Shown one piece after another: positions 8,622-18,380 of a stretch of DNA of 35,842 nt. The stretch's first letter is position 1. The number at the start of each line of letters is the position of its first letter. Source of the DNA: Rubritepida sp. Its GTDB lineage: Bacteria; Pseudomonadota; Alphaproteobacteria; Acetobacterales; Acetobacteraceae. The notes under the pieces were generated by a model. That model ran no database searches. It had not been told where the DNA came from and saw nothing but the letters and a program-made list of their open reading frames with translations. The translations under genes and the position numbers were made by a program. The DNA lies in contig JAQGHY010000208.1 of NCBI GenBank assembly GCA_028291455.1, forward strand, positions 1-35,842, read 5' to 3'.

Positions 8622-9683
8622 CTAGGGCGGCGCCGCTTCCAGCCAGGCCCGCCCCACCGCCTCTGCCGGGACGGGCGTGGCCGGCGCATTCATGAAGGCC
8701 AGGATATCCCGCGCCACATCCGCGCGGATCGCGTCGCGCAGCAGTAGGTGCCAGCCATTGGGGTAGAGGGCCACGCGCTGGGCATGGGCATCGCGCAGCG
8801 CTCGCCGGGCGATGCGGGTCGGCACCACCTGGTCGTTGCCGCCGACCATCACCAGGACCGGCACGTCGCCGCAGCAATGCGGCAGCGTGGTCACGGCCCG
8901 GTCCATCAGGTCGACCAGCCCCTCCACCACGTCGAAGCGGACCTCGCGCAGGATCAGCGGATCGCGCGCGAAGCGCAGCAGCGCCTCGCGGTTGTCGCTG
9001 GCCGCGATCCCGCCGGCCGAGGCCGGCACCGCCAGGGGCGCCAGCGTGTGCGAGACGGCCCAGAGCAGGTTCTGCAGGATCGCGGGGATATAGGCCCGTC
9101 CCCAGATGGCCGGAGACGAGACGATCACCCCGGCGATATCGGTCGGCCCTGCCGCGAGCGCCACCGCCCCGCCCATGCTCTCGCCCAGCAGGAACAACGG
9201 CAGGCCGGGGTTTGCCGCATGGATCAGCCGCAGCGCCTGCCGGGCATCGGCGATCATGGTGTCGGCGCCCGCCCAGTAGCCGCGCTGGGCGTTCCAGCCA
9301 AAGCCGCGCTGGTCGTAGGCGTAGACCAGCGCCCCGCCCGCGGTCAGCAGCGGCCCGCCCTCCTGGAGGAAGTTCCCGCCATGGTCGGTCAGCCCGTGCA
9401 GCGCCAGCACCACGAAGCGCGGCGGGCCCTCCGGGCGCCAGACGCGCAGCGCCAGCCGCGCTCCATCGGGCATCACCAGCACCGATTCCGGCCGTGGCCC
9501 CGAGGGCTGCGGGTCCGGTGGGGAGGGCGCCAAAGCATAGGTGGGACGGGGGTACCACGGCAGCGGCAGCGCCACGAAAGGCTCGATCCCGGCCTCGCGG
9601 ATCACCGGCCCCGCCGGGATCACCACCGGCCCGCAGGCCCCGAGCGAAAGAGTGGCCAGCAGCATGGCGGCGAGCAGCTTCAT
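8622..9683 (-). CDS. Alpha/beta hydrolase (serine aminopeptidase/monoacylglycerol lipase-like), probable lipoprotein
   Basis: Internal start MKLLAAMLLATLSLGACGP contains a lipobox-like LGAC. LALHGLTDHGGNF, the nucleophile elbow LLGESMGGA and NGWHLLLRD follow the Hydrolase_4 pattern. Confidence 0.83.
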   Translation of the reverse strand: MKLLAAMLLATLSLGACGPVVIPAGPVIREAGIEPFVALPLPWYPRPTYALAPSPPDPQPSGPRPESVLVMPDGARLALRVWRPEGPPRFVVLALHGLTDHGGNFLQEGGPLLTAGGALVYAYDQRGFGWNAQRGYWAGADTMIADARQALRLIHAANPGLPLFLLGESMGGAVALAAGPTDIAGVIVSSPAIWGRAYIPAILQNLLWAVSHTLAPLAVPASAGGIAASDNREALLRFARDPLILREVRFDVVEGLVDLMDRAVTTLPHCCGDVPVLVMVGGNDQVVPTRIARRALRDAHAQRVALYPNGWHLLLRDAIRADVARDILAFMNAPATPVPAEAVGRAWLEAAPP

Positions 9684-9773
9684 CCGTCCGGCATATGGCG
9701 CGCCCGGCGTCTGGTCCATCCTTCGGCGGGGGTTTATGTTCCCGCCGACACGCGGCAGGAAAGTAGGCTCAAG

Positions 9774-9998
9774 ATGCGCGATCCGCAGATGACCGGGTAC
9801 ACCCCCAACCAGACCCCCGGCGTCACGCCCGACGACGTGATCATGGTCGAAACCCGCGCGCCCGCCTGCGACGGCGGCGGCGGAACGCTCGGCCACCCCA
9901 GGATCTACCTCCGCATGGAGCTCGGCCAGGTGACCTGCCCCTATTGCTCGCGCACCTACCGCCTGAAGGAAGGTGCGGGCGATGACGGACATCACTGA
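9774..9998 (+). CDS. Zinc-finger (zf-CHCC type) protein
   Basis: MRDPQMTGYTPNQTPGV..ACDGGGGTLGHPRIYLRMELGQVTCPYCSRTYRL; the C..H..CPYC arrangement is typical of the zf-CHCC/NDUFS6-like family. Confidence 0.85.
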   Translation: MRDPQMTGYTPNQTPGVTPDDVIMVETRAPACDGGGGTLGHPRIYLRMELGQVTCPYCSRTYRLKEGAGDDGHH

Positions 9999-12798
9999 AG
10001 AATCCGTCATCCCGTCGGGCGATCCGCGCCCGGCGCCCCCAGGCGACCCGCACCTCATCCTGATCGACGGCAGCGGCTATATCTTCCGCGCCTACCACGC
10101 GCTGCCGCCGATGACGCGGCCGGACGGCACGCCGGTCAACGCCGTCTTCGGCTTCTCGCAGATCCTCGAGCGCTTCCTGAACCAGAACAGCTCGTCCCAC
10201 ATCGCCGTCGTGTTCGACAGCGCGCGGCAGACCTTCCGCAACGACATCTATCCCGAATACAAGGCCCACCGTCCCGAGCCGCCGGACGAGCTGATCCCGC
10301 AATTCGCGCTGATCCGGGAGGCGACCGAGGCCTTCGGCGTCGCCCAGGTGGAACTTCCCGGCTACGAGGCGGACGACCTGATCGCCTGCTACGCCAAGGC
10401 CTTCGAGGCCACGGGCGGGCGCGTCACCATCGTCTCCTCCGACAAGGACCTGATGCAGCTGGTGCGCGAGCGGGTCATCATGCTCGACCCCATTAAGCAG
10501 AAGCCGATCCGCGAGCCCGAGGTGTTCGAGAAATTCGGCGTGGCGCCGAACATGGTGGCGCAAGTGCAGGCCCTGGCCGGCGATGCGACGGACAACGTCC
10601 CCGGTGTGCCCGGCATCGGCGTGAAGACCGCGGCCGCGCTGCTCACCGAATACGGCGACCTCGAGACGCTGCTGGCCCGTGCCGGCGAGATCAAGCAGCC
10701 CAAGCGGCGGGAGCTGCTGCTGACCTATGCGGACCAGGCGCGCATCTCGCTGCGGCTGGTGACGCTGGATTGCGGCTGCCCGCTGCCGCTGCCGATCGAG
10801 ACGCTCGTCGCCCGCTCGCCCGAGCCGGTGCGCCTCGGCGCCTTCCTCGCCGAGAACAACTTCCGCAGCCTGGCCGCACGGCTGGGCGTCGGTATCGGCG
10901 ACGGCGGTCCGCCGAACCGGCCCCGGCCCGTCATCGCCCCGGTCGGCGAACCGGCGGACCCGCTGGCGCTGGCCTTCGGCCCCTACCACTGCATCACCGA
11001 TGCCGCCGACCTCACCGCCTGGATTGCCGAGGGGCGCGCGGCCGGCATCATCGCGCTCGATACCGAGACCGACAGCCTGGACGCGCTGGCCGCTAGGCTC
11101 GGGGGCGTTTGCATGGCCGTGGCGCCCGGCCGCGCCTGCTATATCCCGCTGCGCCATGTCGGCGCCGACATGCTGGTGGAGACGCCCAAGCAGCTCGACT
11201 TCGATGAGACCCTGGCCGCGCTGAAGCCGCTGCTCGAAGACCCTTCGGTGCTGAAGGTGCTGCACAACGCCAAGTACGACATGGAGGTCCTCGCCAACAC
11301 CGCTAATGGCGGCATCGTTATCTCGCCGGTCGACGACACCATGATGATCTCCTACGCGCTGGAGGCCGGGGCGCATGGTCACGGCATGGACGAGCTGTCG
11401 CAGATGCACCTGCAGCACAAGCCGCAGACCTATGATTCCGTGACCGGCATCGGCCGCGCGCGCATCCCCTTCCTCCACGTCCCGCTCGACCGCGCGACCT
11501 GCTATGCCGCCGAGGATGCGGATGTGACGCTGCGCCTCTGGCACACGCTCAAGCCCCGCCTGCGCGAGGTTCACGCGCTCGCTCTCTACGAGCAGGTGGA
11601 GCGGCGGATGATCCCCGTCCTCGCGGGCATGGAGACCGCCGGCATCAAGGTGGACGGCGCCGAGCTCAAGCGTATCGGCGAGGATTTCGGCGAGCGGCTG
11701 ATCGTGCTGGAGGCGGAGTGCCACCGCATCGCCGGCCGCGCCTTCAACGTTGGCAGCCCCAAGCAGCTCGGCGAAATCCTCTTCGACGAGATGGGGTTGA
11801 AGGGCGGCAAGAAGGGCAAGGCCGGCGCCTATTCCACCGATGCGAGCGTGCTGGAGGACCTCGCCTCCCAGGGCGCGGAATTGCCGCGCGTGGTGATGCA
11901 GCACCGCCAGCTCGCCAAGCTCAAATCAACCTATGTCGACGGGCTGACGGCGCAGATCGCGGGCGACGGGCGCGTCCACACCGACTATTCGCTGGCCAGC
12001 ACCAGCACGGGACGGCTGGCTTCGACCGAGCCGAATTTGCAGAACATTCCGATCCGCAACGAGGAGGGCATGAAGATCCGCCGCGCCTTCGTCGCCGAGG
12101 CTGGGCATGTGCTGATGAGCGCGGATTACTCGCAGATCGAGCTGCGGCTGCTCGCCCATCTCGCCGAGGTGCCGAGCCTGCGCGAGGCTTTCGAGAAGGG
12201 CGAGGACATCCATAGCCGCACGGCGGCCGACATCTTCCGCCTCGACCCTGCGAATGTGGACCGCGAATCCCGCCGCCGCGCGAAGATGATCAACTTCGGC
12301 ATCATCTATGGCATGAGCGCCTTCGGCCTCGGCTCGCGGCTGAGCATTTCGCCCAGCGAGGCTCGCGGCATCATCGATGCTTATTTCGCGCAGTACCCCG
12401 GCATCCGCGCCGAGATGGACCGGCTGAAGGAGGAGGCGCGGCAGAAGGGCTACGTCCTCTCGCCCTTCGGGCGCCGGCTGTGGATCCAGGATATCGGCTC
12501 CAAGGACCCGGTGCGCCGCGCCGGGGCCGAGCGGCAGGCGATCAACGCCCCCTTCCAGGGCGGTGCAGCCGAAATCATCAAGCGCGCCATGGTCCGCGTG
12601 CCGATGGCGCTGCGCGATGCCGGGCTGGCCTCGCGCATGCTGCTCCAGGTGCATGACGAACTCGTGCTGGAAGTGCCGGACGGGGAGATCGAGGCCGCCG
12701 GCGGCGTGCTCAAGCGCGTGATGGAGGGCGTGGCGGAGTTGCGCGTTCCCCTCCTGGTCGAGGTCGGCCACGGCACCTCCTGGGCCGAGGCGCACTGA
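9982..12798 (+). CDS. polA: DNA polymerase I
   Basis: Full-length Pol I: 5'-3' exonuclease (LILIDGSGYIFRAYHALPP), 3'-5' exonuclease-like IIALDTETDSLD, and polymerase motifs ADYSQIELRLLAHL, RRRAKMINFGIIYGMSAFGL and LLQVHDELVLEVP. Confidence 0.96.
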   Translation: MTDITEESVIPSGDPRPAPPGDPHLILIDGSGYIFRAYHALPPMTRPDGTPVNAVFGFSQILERFLNQNSSSHIAVVFDSARQTFRNDIYPEYKAHRPEPPDELIPQFALIREATEAFGVAQVELPGYEADDLIACYAKAFEATGGRVTIVSSDKDLMQLVRERVIMLDPIKQKPIREPEVFEKFGVAPNMVAQVQALAGDATDNVPGVPGIGVKTAAALLTEYGDLETLLARAGEIKQPKRRELLLTYADQARISLRLVTLDCGCPLPLPIETLVARSPEPVRLGAFLAENNFRSLAARLGVGIGDGGPPNRPRPVIAPVGEPADPLALAFGPYHCITDAADLTAWIAEGRAAGIIALDTETDSLDALAARLGGVCMAVAPGRACYIPLRHVGADMLVETPKQLDFDETLAALKPLLEDPSVLKVLHNAKYDMEVLANTANGGIVISPVDDTMMISYALEAGAHGHGMDELSQMHLQHKPQTYDSVTGIGRARIPFLHVPLDRATCYAAEDADVTLRLWHTLKPRLREVHALALYEQVERRMIPVLAGMETAGIKVDGAELKRIGEDFGERLIVLEAECHRIAGRAFNVGSPKQLGEILFDEMGLKGGKKGKAGAYSTDASVLEDLASQGAELPRVVMQHRQLAKLKSTYVDGLTAQIAGDGRVHTDYSLASTSTGRLASTEPNLQNIPIRNEEGMKIRRAFVAEAGHVLMSADYSQIELRLLAHLAEVPSLREAFEKGEDIHSRTAADIFRLDPANVDRESRRRAKMINFGIIYGMSAFGLGSRLSISPSEARGIIDAYFAQYPGIRAEMDRLKEEARQKGYVLSPFGRRLWIQDIGSKDPVRRAGAERQAINAPFQGGAAEIIKRAMVRVPMALRDAGLASRMLLQVHDELVLEVPDGEIEAAGGVLKRVMEGVAELRVPLLVEVGHGTSWAEAH

Positions 12799-12800
12799 GC

Positions 12801-14000
12801 ATGGCCGCCGCGTTTTCCTCCGAGGAGCGACGGATCCTGCTGTCGGTCTCCGGCGCCCATTTCATCAGCCACGTGCACATCCTGGCGCTGCCGCCGCTCT
12901 TCCCTCTGCTGCGCGACGGCATGGGCGTCTCCTTCCTCGAACTCGGCTTCGCACTGACGCTGTTCAACGTCATCTCCTTCTTCACACAGGCGCCGATGGG
13001 CTTCCTGGTGGACCGCTTCGGTGCCCGCCGCGCGCTGGTCTGCGGGCTGATGCTGGGCGGGCTGGCCTTCGTGCTGGCGGGGCTGGGCGGCAGCTACAAC
13101 TGGCTGCTGGTGGGCGCCTGCCTCGCGGGGTTGGCGAACAGCGTCTACCACCCGGCCGACTACGCAATCCTCGGCAGCAGCATCGACGACGCGCATGTCG
13201 GCCGCGCCTTTTCGCTGCACACCTTTGCGGGATATGCGGGCAGCGCCGTCGCGCCCTTCCTGATGCTGGGCGTGGCGAGCCTGGGCGGTTTCGGAGCGGC
13301 ACTGATCTTCGTGGGGTTGCTGGGTCCGCTGGCCGCGCTGCCGCTGGTCCGCGACGCGATCGGCGAGAAGATGGCGATGCGGCACGCGCAGGCCGGCGGG
13401 AGGCGCCCGAACCTGCTCAGCGGGGCGATCCTGGTGCTGATCGTCTTCTTCACGCTCATCGCGCTTTCCGGCAATGGCCTGCAGAGCTTCGCGGTCTCGG
13501 CTTGGCAGGCCAGCAGCGGCATCTCGCTCACGGCAGCCAATGTCGCGCTCACCTCCTGGCTCGCGCTGAGTGCCGTGGGCGTGCTGGCGGGGGGCTATGT
13601 CGCAGACCGCACGAAGCGCCACGGCCTCGTCGCGGCGGGCGGGCTGGGGGCGGCGGCGTGCCTGATCCTCTTTGCCGGCCTGGCCGACCTTCAGCCCGTC
13701 ATGCTGACGCTGGTGATGGCGCTGTCCGGCTTTCTGTCGGGGATGATCATGCCCTCGCGCGACATGCTGGTGCGCGCGGCGGCCCCGCCGGGCCAGGCGG
13801 GCGCGGTGTTCGGGCTGGTGAGCACGGGCTTTAGCATCGGCGGCATCGCCGGCCCGGTCGGCTTCGGCTGGCTGCTCGACCATGGGCAGCCGCATGCGAT
13901 CTTCGTGATCGCGGCGGGGCTAATGGGCGCGGCGGTGGCGATGTCGCTTTGGCAAGAACTGCGGCGCGGGCAGCGGGTAGCTCTGGCGGCGGCGGAGTAG
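12801..14000 (+). CDS. MFS transporter
   Basis: 399 aa, ~12 hydrophobic segments; GFLVDRFGARRALVCG matches the MFS signature. Confidence 0.88.
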   Translation: MAAAFSSEERRILLSVSGAHFISHVHILALPPLFPLLRDGMGVSFLELGFALTLFNVISFFTQAPMGFLVDRFGARRALVCGLMLGGLAFVLAGLGGSYNWLLVGACLAGLANSVYHPADYAILGSSIDDAHVGRAFSLHTFAGYAGSAVAPFLMLGVASLGGFGAALIFVGLLGPLAALPLVRDAIGEKMAMRHAQAGGRRPNLLSGAILVLIVFFTLIALSGNGLQSFAVSAWQASSGISLTAANVALTSWLALSAVGVLAGGYVADRTKRHGLVAAGGLGAAACLILFAGLADLQPVMLTLVMALSGFLSGMIMPSRDMLVRAAAPPGQAGAVFGLVSTGFSIGGIAGPVGFGWLLDHGQPHAIFVIAAGLMGAAVAMSLWQELRRGQRVALAAAE

Positions 14001-14007
14001 GGTCGGC

Positions 14008-14943
14008 ATGTTCGGGAGCATCGTCAGGGTTGCCGTCGCAGGGCTCGGCCTGCTCCTTCCCATCGAGGTGGGCGCCACTCCGCTCGACGACCTGAACGGC
14101 GCCTTCCGGCAATCCTACCGCCTCGCGCAGACTCACACGCTGGCCAACCTGCGCGCGACCGTCCCGGTGCTCGTGAACCGCTTCAGCCAGATCGCGCTCT
14201 ATCGCCCCGGCGTCGAGCGGCCGGAGATCTTCGAGACGGATGGCGGCCTGTTCCTGGAAACGCGGGCCGTCGCCCATAGCGCGGCCACACTCTACCTGCG
14301 GCTGCTGCCTTCCGGGTTCGGGCGGCTGGATGCCGAGCGGCTGGAATGGCTGGCCACCTTCCAGGGCCTGATCCGCGCGGCGGAGGACGAGGTCGCCGCA
14401 CGCACCGACCTGCCGGGCGACCTCAAACCTGTGCAGCTAGCCATGCTGGCCGAGGTGCGGCGCGTCGCCGAGCGCATCCACCAGCGCGGCGAGGTGGACG
14501 AGGCCACGCTGGTTGCCCTGGGCGCCACCGTCCGCGCCGCCACCGAGACCGGGCTGCACCACGCCGCCGCCTCGCAACTCGATCAGTTCCGCGCCCAGTT
14601 CGAGCGCTGGCGGCAGCAATACCCTACGCTGGACTGGGACCACGCCGTTGCGATCGTGATCGGCACGCACCAGCCCCGCACGCTTGCCTGGCAGCGGCAG
14701 TTCTTCGACTGGATGCTGCGCGACGAGCCGCGCCGCGAGGACCGCGTGGTCTTCGCCGAAAGCCTGACCGTCCCAGCACCGATCGACGGGCCGGACCTGC
14801 CGACCGACGCCTTCATGCTGCTCGCCTCGGTGATGCTGGACAAGCAGCTCGCGGGCGCCATCCTCGGTGATCCCCTGGCGCTGCAGACGGATGCGCTGGG
14901 CCCGGCGGCCCAGGCGATCATCCGGGGTTGGCCGGCGCGTTAA
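14008..14943 (+). CDS. Exported hypothetical protein
   Basis: 311 aa with an N-terminal signal peptide (MFGSIVRVAVAGLGLLLPIEVGA); no family recognised. Confidence 0.6.
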   Translation: MFGSIVRVAVAGLGLLLPIEVGATPLDDLNGAFRQSYRLAQTHTLANLRATVPVLVNRFSQIALYRPGVERPEIFETDGGLFLETRAVAHSAATLYLRLLPSGFGRLDAERLEWLATFQGLIRAAEDEVAARTDLPGDLKPVQLAMLAEVRRVAERIHQRGEVDEATLVALGATVRAATETGLHHAAASQLDQFRAQFERWRQQYPTLDWDHAVAIVIGTHQPRTLAWQRQFFDWMLRDEPRREDRVVFAESLTVPAPIDGPDLPTDAFMLLASVMLDKQLAGAILGDPLALQTDALGPAAQAIIRGWPAR

Positions 14944-15818
14944 GTAGCCGGCGCCAGCTTGTCCTGCGTCTTCGTCTCGAAGTCGCTCGCCTCGTGCCGC
15001 TCGTGCAGCTGGCCCGCCGGGTCGCCCTGGAGACGGTTAACCATACGCCCGCGCAGCACCGCCGGCCGGGCATGGATCATGTCCGCCCAGCGGTTCACGT
15101 TCTTGTAGGATTGCGCGTCCAGGAACTTCGCCGCCTCGCCATAGCTCCAGCCCTTCACCAGCCCGCCGTACCAGGGCCAGATGGCCATGTCCGCGATGGT
15201 GTAGTCCGGCCCGGCGATGAACTCGCTTTCGGCCAGACGGCGGTCCAGCACGTCGAGCTGGCGCTTCACCTCCATGGCGAACCGGTCGATCGGGTATTCC
15301 CACTTGGTCGGCGCATAGGCGTAGAAGTGGCCGAAGCCACCGCCGAGATAGGGCGCGCTGCCCATCTGCCAGAACAGCCAGGACAGACACTCGGCGCGGC
15401 CTGCGGGCTCCGTCGGCAGGAAGGCGCCGAACTTATCGGCGAGGTACATCAGGATCGCGCCGGATTCGAAGACGCGAATCGGCTTGGCATTGCTGCGGTC
15501 CAGCAAGGCCGGAATCTTGGAGTTCGGGTTCACACCGACGAAGCCGCTGCCGAACTGGTCGCCATCGCTGATCTTGATCAGCCAGGCGTCGTATTCCGCG
15601 CCCTCATGGCCCAGGGCCAGAAGCTCCTCCAGCATCACCGTCACCTTCACGCCGTTCGGTGTTCCCAGCGAATAGAGCTGGAGCGGATGGCGGCCGACCG
15701 GCAGCTCCTTGTCATGCGTCGGCCCGGCGACGGGACGGTTGATACTGGCGAAGCGCCCGCCATTGGCCTTGTTCCAGGTCCAGACCTCGGGCGGGGTGTA
15801 TTCGGGCGCGTTGCTCAT
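14940..15818 (-). CDS. yghU: Glutathione-dependent disulfide-bond oxidoreductase (YghU-type GST)
   Basis: PPEVWTWNKANGGRFASINRPVAGPTHDKELPVGRHPLQLYSLGTPNGVKVTVMLEELLALG..YDAWLIKISDGDQFGSGFVGVNPNSKIPAL is highly YghU-like. Confidence 0.92.
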   Translation of the reverse strand: MSNAPEYTPPEVWTWNKANGGRFASINRPVAGPTHDKELPVGRHPLQLYSLGTPNGVKVTVMLEELLALGHEGAEYDAWLIKISDGDQFGSGFVGVNPNSKIPALLDRSNAKPIRVFESGAILMYLADKFGAFLPTEPAGRAECLSWLFWQMGSAPYLGGGFGHFYAYAPTKWEYPIDRFAMEVKRQLDVLDRRLAESEFIAGPDYTIADMAIWPWYGGLVKGWSYGEAAKFLDAQSYKNVNRWADMIHARPAVLRGRMVNRLQGDPAGQLHERHEASDFETKTQDKLAPAT

Positions 15819-15864
15819 CGTCGAACTCCGGGTGTTGGCTCTAGTTCATGTGGCCATGCGCCGC

Positions 15865-15881
15865 CCCGGTTGCCAACCGGG
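15865..15881. terminator. Hairpin CCCGGTT-gcc-AACCGGG just beyond the stop of the ABC substrate-binding gene
   Basis: Perfect 7-bp stem with a 3-nt loop immediately downstream (minus strand) of the 15883 stop; it lacks a strong U-tract. Confidence 0.35.
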
Positions 15882-15882
15882 C

Positions 15883-17133
15883 CTACCCCCGGCGTAGCGC
15901 CGGGCACTCGCTTTCGGCCGCGGGGCGGAAGGCCTGGTCGCCCGGGATGGTCTGCGCCACCTCCAGCAGATCCCACTCGCCGCGGGATTCCGAAGGCTTC
16001 TTGGCGCGCATCAGGTACATGTCACGGATGATGCGGCCATCCTCGCGGATGCGGCCGTTGGTGGTCATGAAGTCGTTGATCGGTGTCTCCCGCATCTTGG
16101 CCATCACCGGCGCGGCGGCGTCGGTTCCCGCGGCCTGCACCGCCTTCAGGTAGTGGGTGACGGCGCCCCACATGCTCGCCTGGAACATGGTCGGCGGGCG
16201 GCCGTGGATGCGGGCGAAGCGGGTGGAGAAGGCGCGGGTCTGGTCGTTCTGGTCCCAGTAATAGGCCTCGGTGAAGACCAGCCCCTGCGCCGTCTCAAGC
16301 CCGATCGCCTTCACATTGGTGAGCAGGCACAGCAGCGCCGCCGGCTGGATGCCACGCCGGAGCAGGCCGAACTCGCCCATCTGCTTCACCGCGTTGATGA
16401 GGTCGGTGCCGGCGACGGCGAGGCCGATCACCTGCGCGCCCGATTGCGCCGCGCGCAGCAGATGCGCCGAGAAATCCGTCTCGTTGAGCGGCGCCCGGCT
16501 CGCGCCCACCACCTCGCCGCCGAGGGCCCGGACGACCGCCGTGCCATTGGCCTCCAGCGAATGCCCGAAGGCGTAGTCCGACGTGAGGAAGAACCATTTC
16601 CGCTTACCCTCAGCCATCATGGCGGAGACGGTGCCGCGCGCCAGGGCATAGTTGTCGTAGGTCCAGTGCAGGCCGTTGGGCGTGCAGGCGGCGCCGGTCA
16701 GCTCGGTCGTCCCGGCGGCGACCGAGACGTTGATGCGGTTCTTCTCCCGCGTGAGCTGCTGCACGGCCAGCGCCACGGCGGAATTGCCGATGCCGAAGAT
16801 GGCGTCCACGCGCTCCTGGTCGTACCAGCGGCGCGCGATGCCCATGCCGATATCCGCCCGGTTCTGCAGGTCGCCGTAGACGATCTCAATGGGGGCACCC
16901 AGCACGCGGCCGCCGAAATCCTCGATGGCCATGCGCGCGGAAACGACGTCGCCCATGCCCTGCTGGTCCGCGAAGACGCCGGACATGTCGTCGAGCACGC
17001 CGATCTTGACCGTGTTGTCCGAGGCCTGGGCCAGCGCCCGCCCGGCGGGCCAGATGGCGGCGGCGGCAAGGGCGCTGCCGCCCAGCATCAGCATGCGGCG
17101 GCTCGCAGCCATCGCGGCGTTGTCGGCGATCAT
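15883..17133 (-). CDS. ABC transporter substrate-binding protein (branched-chain amino acid/urea type)
   Basis: Signal sequence, then DNTVKIGVLDDMSGVFADQQGMGDVVSARMAIEDFGGRVLGAPIEIVYGDLQNRADIGMGIARRWYDQERVDAIFGIGNSAVALAVQQ, consistent with Peripla_BP_6. Confidence 0.9.
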   Translation of the reverse strand: MIADNAAMAASRRMLMLGGSALAAAAIWPAGRALAQASDNTVKIGVLDDMSGVFADQQGMGDVVSARMAIEDFGGRVLGAPIEIVYGDLQNRADIGMGIARRWYDQERVDAIFGIGNSAVALAVQQLTREKNRINVSVAAGTTELTGAACTPNGLHWTYDNYALARGTVSAMMAEGKRKWFFLTSDYAFGHSLEANGTAVVRALGGEVVGASRAPLNETDFSAHLLRAAQSGAQVIGLAVAGTDLINAVKQMGEFGLLRRGIQPAALLCLLTNVKAIGLETAQGLVFTEAYYWDQNDQTRAFSTRFARIHGRPPTMFQASMWGAVTHYLKAVQAAGTDAAAPVMAKMRETPINDFMTTNGRIREDGRIIRDMYLMRAKKPSESRGEWDLLEVAQTIPGDQAFRPAAESECPALRRG

Positions 17134-17213
17134 GGTCGTTCTCCCGTCCGGCCCTCTATGGAGCCGATGTTCTGGCAGCGATCATCCCCATCGGCAGCCG
17201 CCGTGCAAGGGAT

Positions 17214-18269
17214 TCAGAGCGGCGGGAGGATGCGGGCGGCGCGATAGCCGGCGATCTGCTCGGAAAACATGGTCCAGGAGTTCACGAAGCCCTGGAACCC
17301 GGCCTGGCGCGCCGCTGTCATCGAGCAGAGCACGTCGTAATCCATGCCCATGAAGAAGTCGAAGAAGCCCCAGTTCGCGACCTGTCCCAGCGGCAGGGCA
17401 AGGCCGTGGCGCGCGCGGATCCGCTCCCACACGGCCTCCTTGCCGTCGCTCCAGAAGGTCATGTAGCGGCTGGCGACACCGCCCGGACGGCAGCCGAATT
17501 GTTCCGCCAGGAAGGGCCAGAGGTCGCACCAGCGGAAGGCGTCGCCGTTGGTCATGTTGAACGCGCGGTTCGCGCAGCTGTTCTCGCCCAGCATCCAGAG
17601 CACGCCGTCGGCGAGCAGCTTGGCGTCCGTCACCTCATGCAGCGCGTCCCAGGTGCCGGGCGTGCCCGGGAAGTCGAAGGGCTCGTCCAGCTCGCGGCAG
17701 ATCGCGGCATAGGCGCCCAGCGTCGAGACCATGTTGCGGGCCCGGCCGGGCGCGACGTCCAGCACGAAATTCGGGCGGCTGGTGGACCAGACCCACGCCT
17801 TGCCGCGCTGCCGTCCGGCGATGAAATCCTGCTGCTCGTAGTAGAAATTCGCCGACGGATGGCGCGGATCGTCCTCGCGCGAGGGCGTGCGGTAAGCGCC
17901 CAGATGCATGCCGTACCACTTGGCGCCGTGGATGAGATGGATATGCGCCAGGCGCGGCAGGCTGGCCTCGGCGGCATCCACCAGGTTGCGCAGCATGCGC
18001 AGGTTGCCGGGCACGTCCTCCACGCCCGTCTCGTCATGCGGCGCGCGCGAGGCATAGACGACGTGGCTGATATCGGGATGCGCGGAGAGCGCCTGCGTCA
18101 GGCGCTGGGGGTCATCGAGGTCGGCGGTGAGCCAGAGGTCGTCGCCCGCGGGCTTGTTGCGCGACAGCCCGATCACGGTCTGGCCAGGCATGGCCCTGCC
18201 CTGCTCCAGGACGCGGCTCGCCGCCGCTCCCGTCGCTCCCACGACCAGCGTGACCCGCCTGTTGTCCAT
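17214..18269 (-). CDS. SDR family oxidoreductase, PRISE-like (progesterone 5-beta-reductase/iridoid synthase family)
   Basis: MDNRRVTLVVGATGAAASRVLEQG (Rossmann), VYASRAP, NLRMLRNLVDA, HIHLIHGAKWYGMHLGAYRTPSREDDPRHPSANFYYEQQDF. The start is taken at 18269 rather than the longer ORF at 18818. Confidence 0.82.
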   Translation of the reverse strand: MDNRRVTLVVGATGAAASRVLEQGRAMPGQTVIGLSRNKPAGDDLWLTADLDDPQRLTQALSAHPDISHVVYASRAPHDETGVEDVPGNLRMLRNLVDAAEASLPRLAHIHLIHGAKWYGMHLGAYRTPSREDDPRHPSANFYYEQQDFIAGRQRGKAWVWSTSRPNFVLDVAPGRARNMVSTLGAYAAICRELDEPFDFPGTPGTWDALHEVTDAKLLADGVLWMLGENSCANRAFNMTNGDAFRWCDLWPFLAEQFGCRPGGVASRYMTFWSDGKEAVWERIRARHGLALPLGQVANWGFFDFFMGMDYDVLCSMTAARQAGFQGFVNSWTMFSEQIAGYRAARILPPL

Positions 18270-18380
18270 TGAGACCAGCTCCCTGCCGCGTCGCTCCTTC
18301 TCGCACCCTGCCACGCGAAGGGTCCAGCGCGACGCGGCGCGATTATTGCTTGTGCATTGCAGCATCGCAGGGCCCGACAT

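Noticed and set aside
9841-11904. 687-aa minus-strand ORF opposite polA
   Set aside because: It lies fully antisense to an unmistakable PolA and has low-complexity His/Arg/Gly-rich composition. This is the usual shadow ORF produced by GC-rich codon usage.
12450-13895. 481-aa minus-strand ORF opposite polA/MFS
   Set aside because: Gln/Arg/His-rich shadow ORF; both plus-strand genes are well supported.
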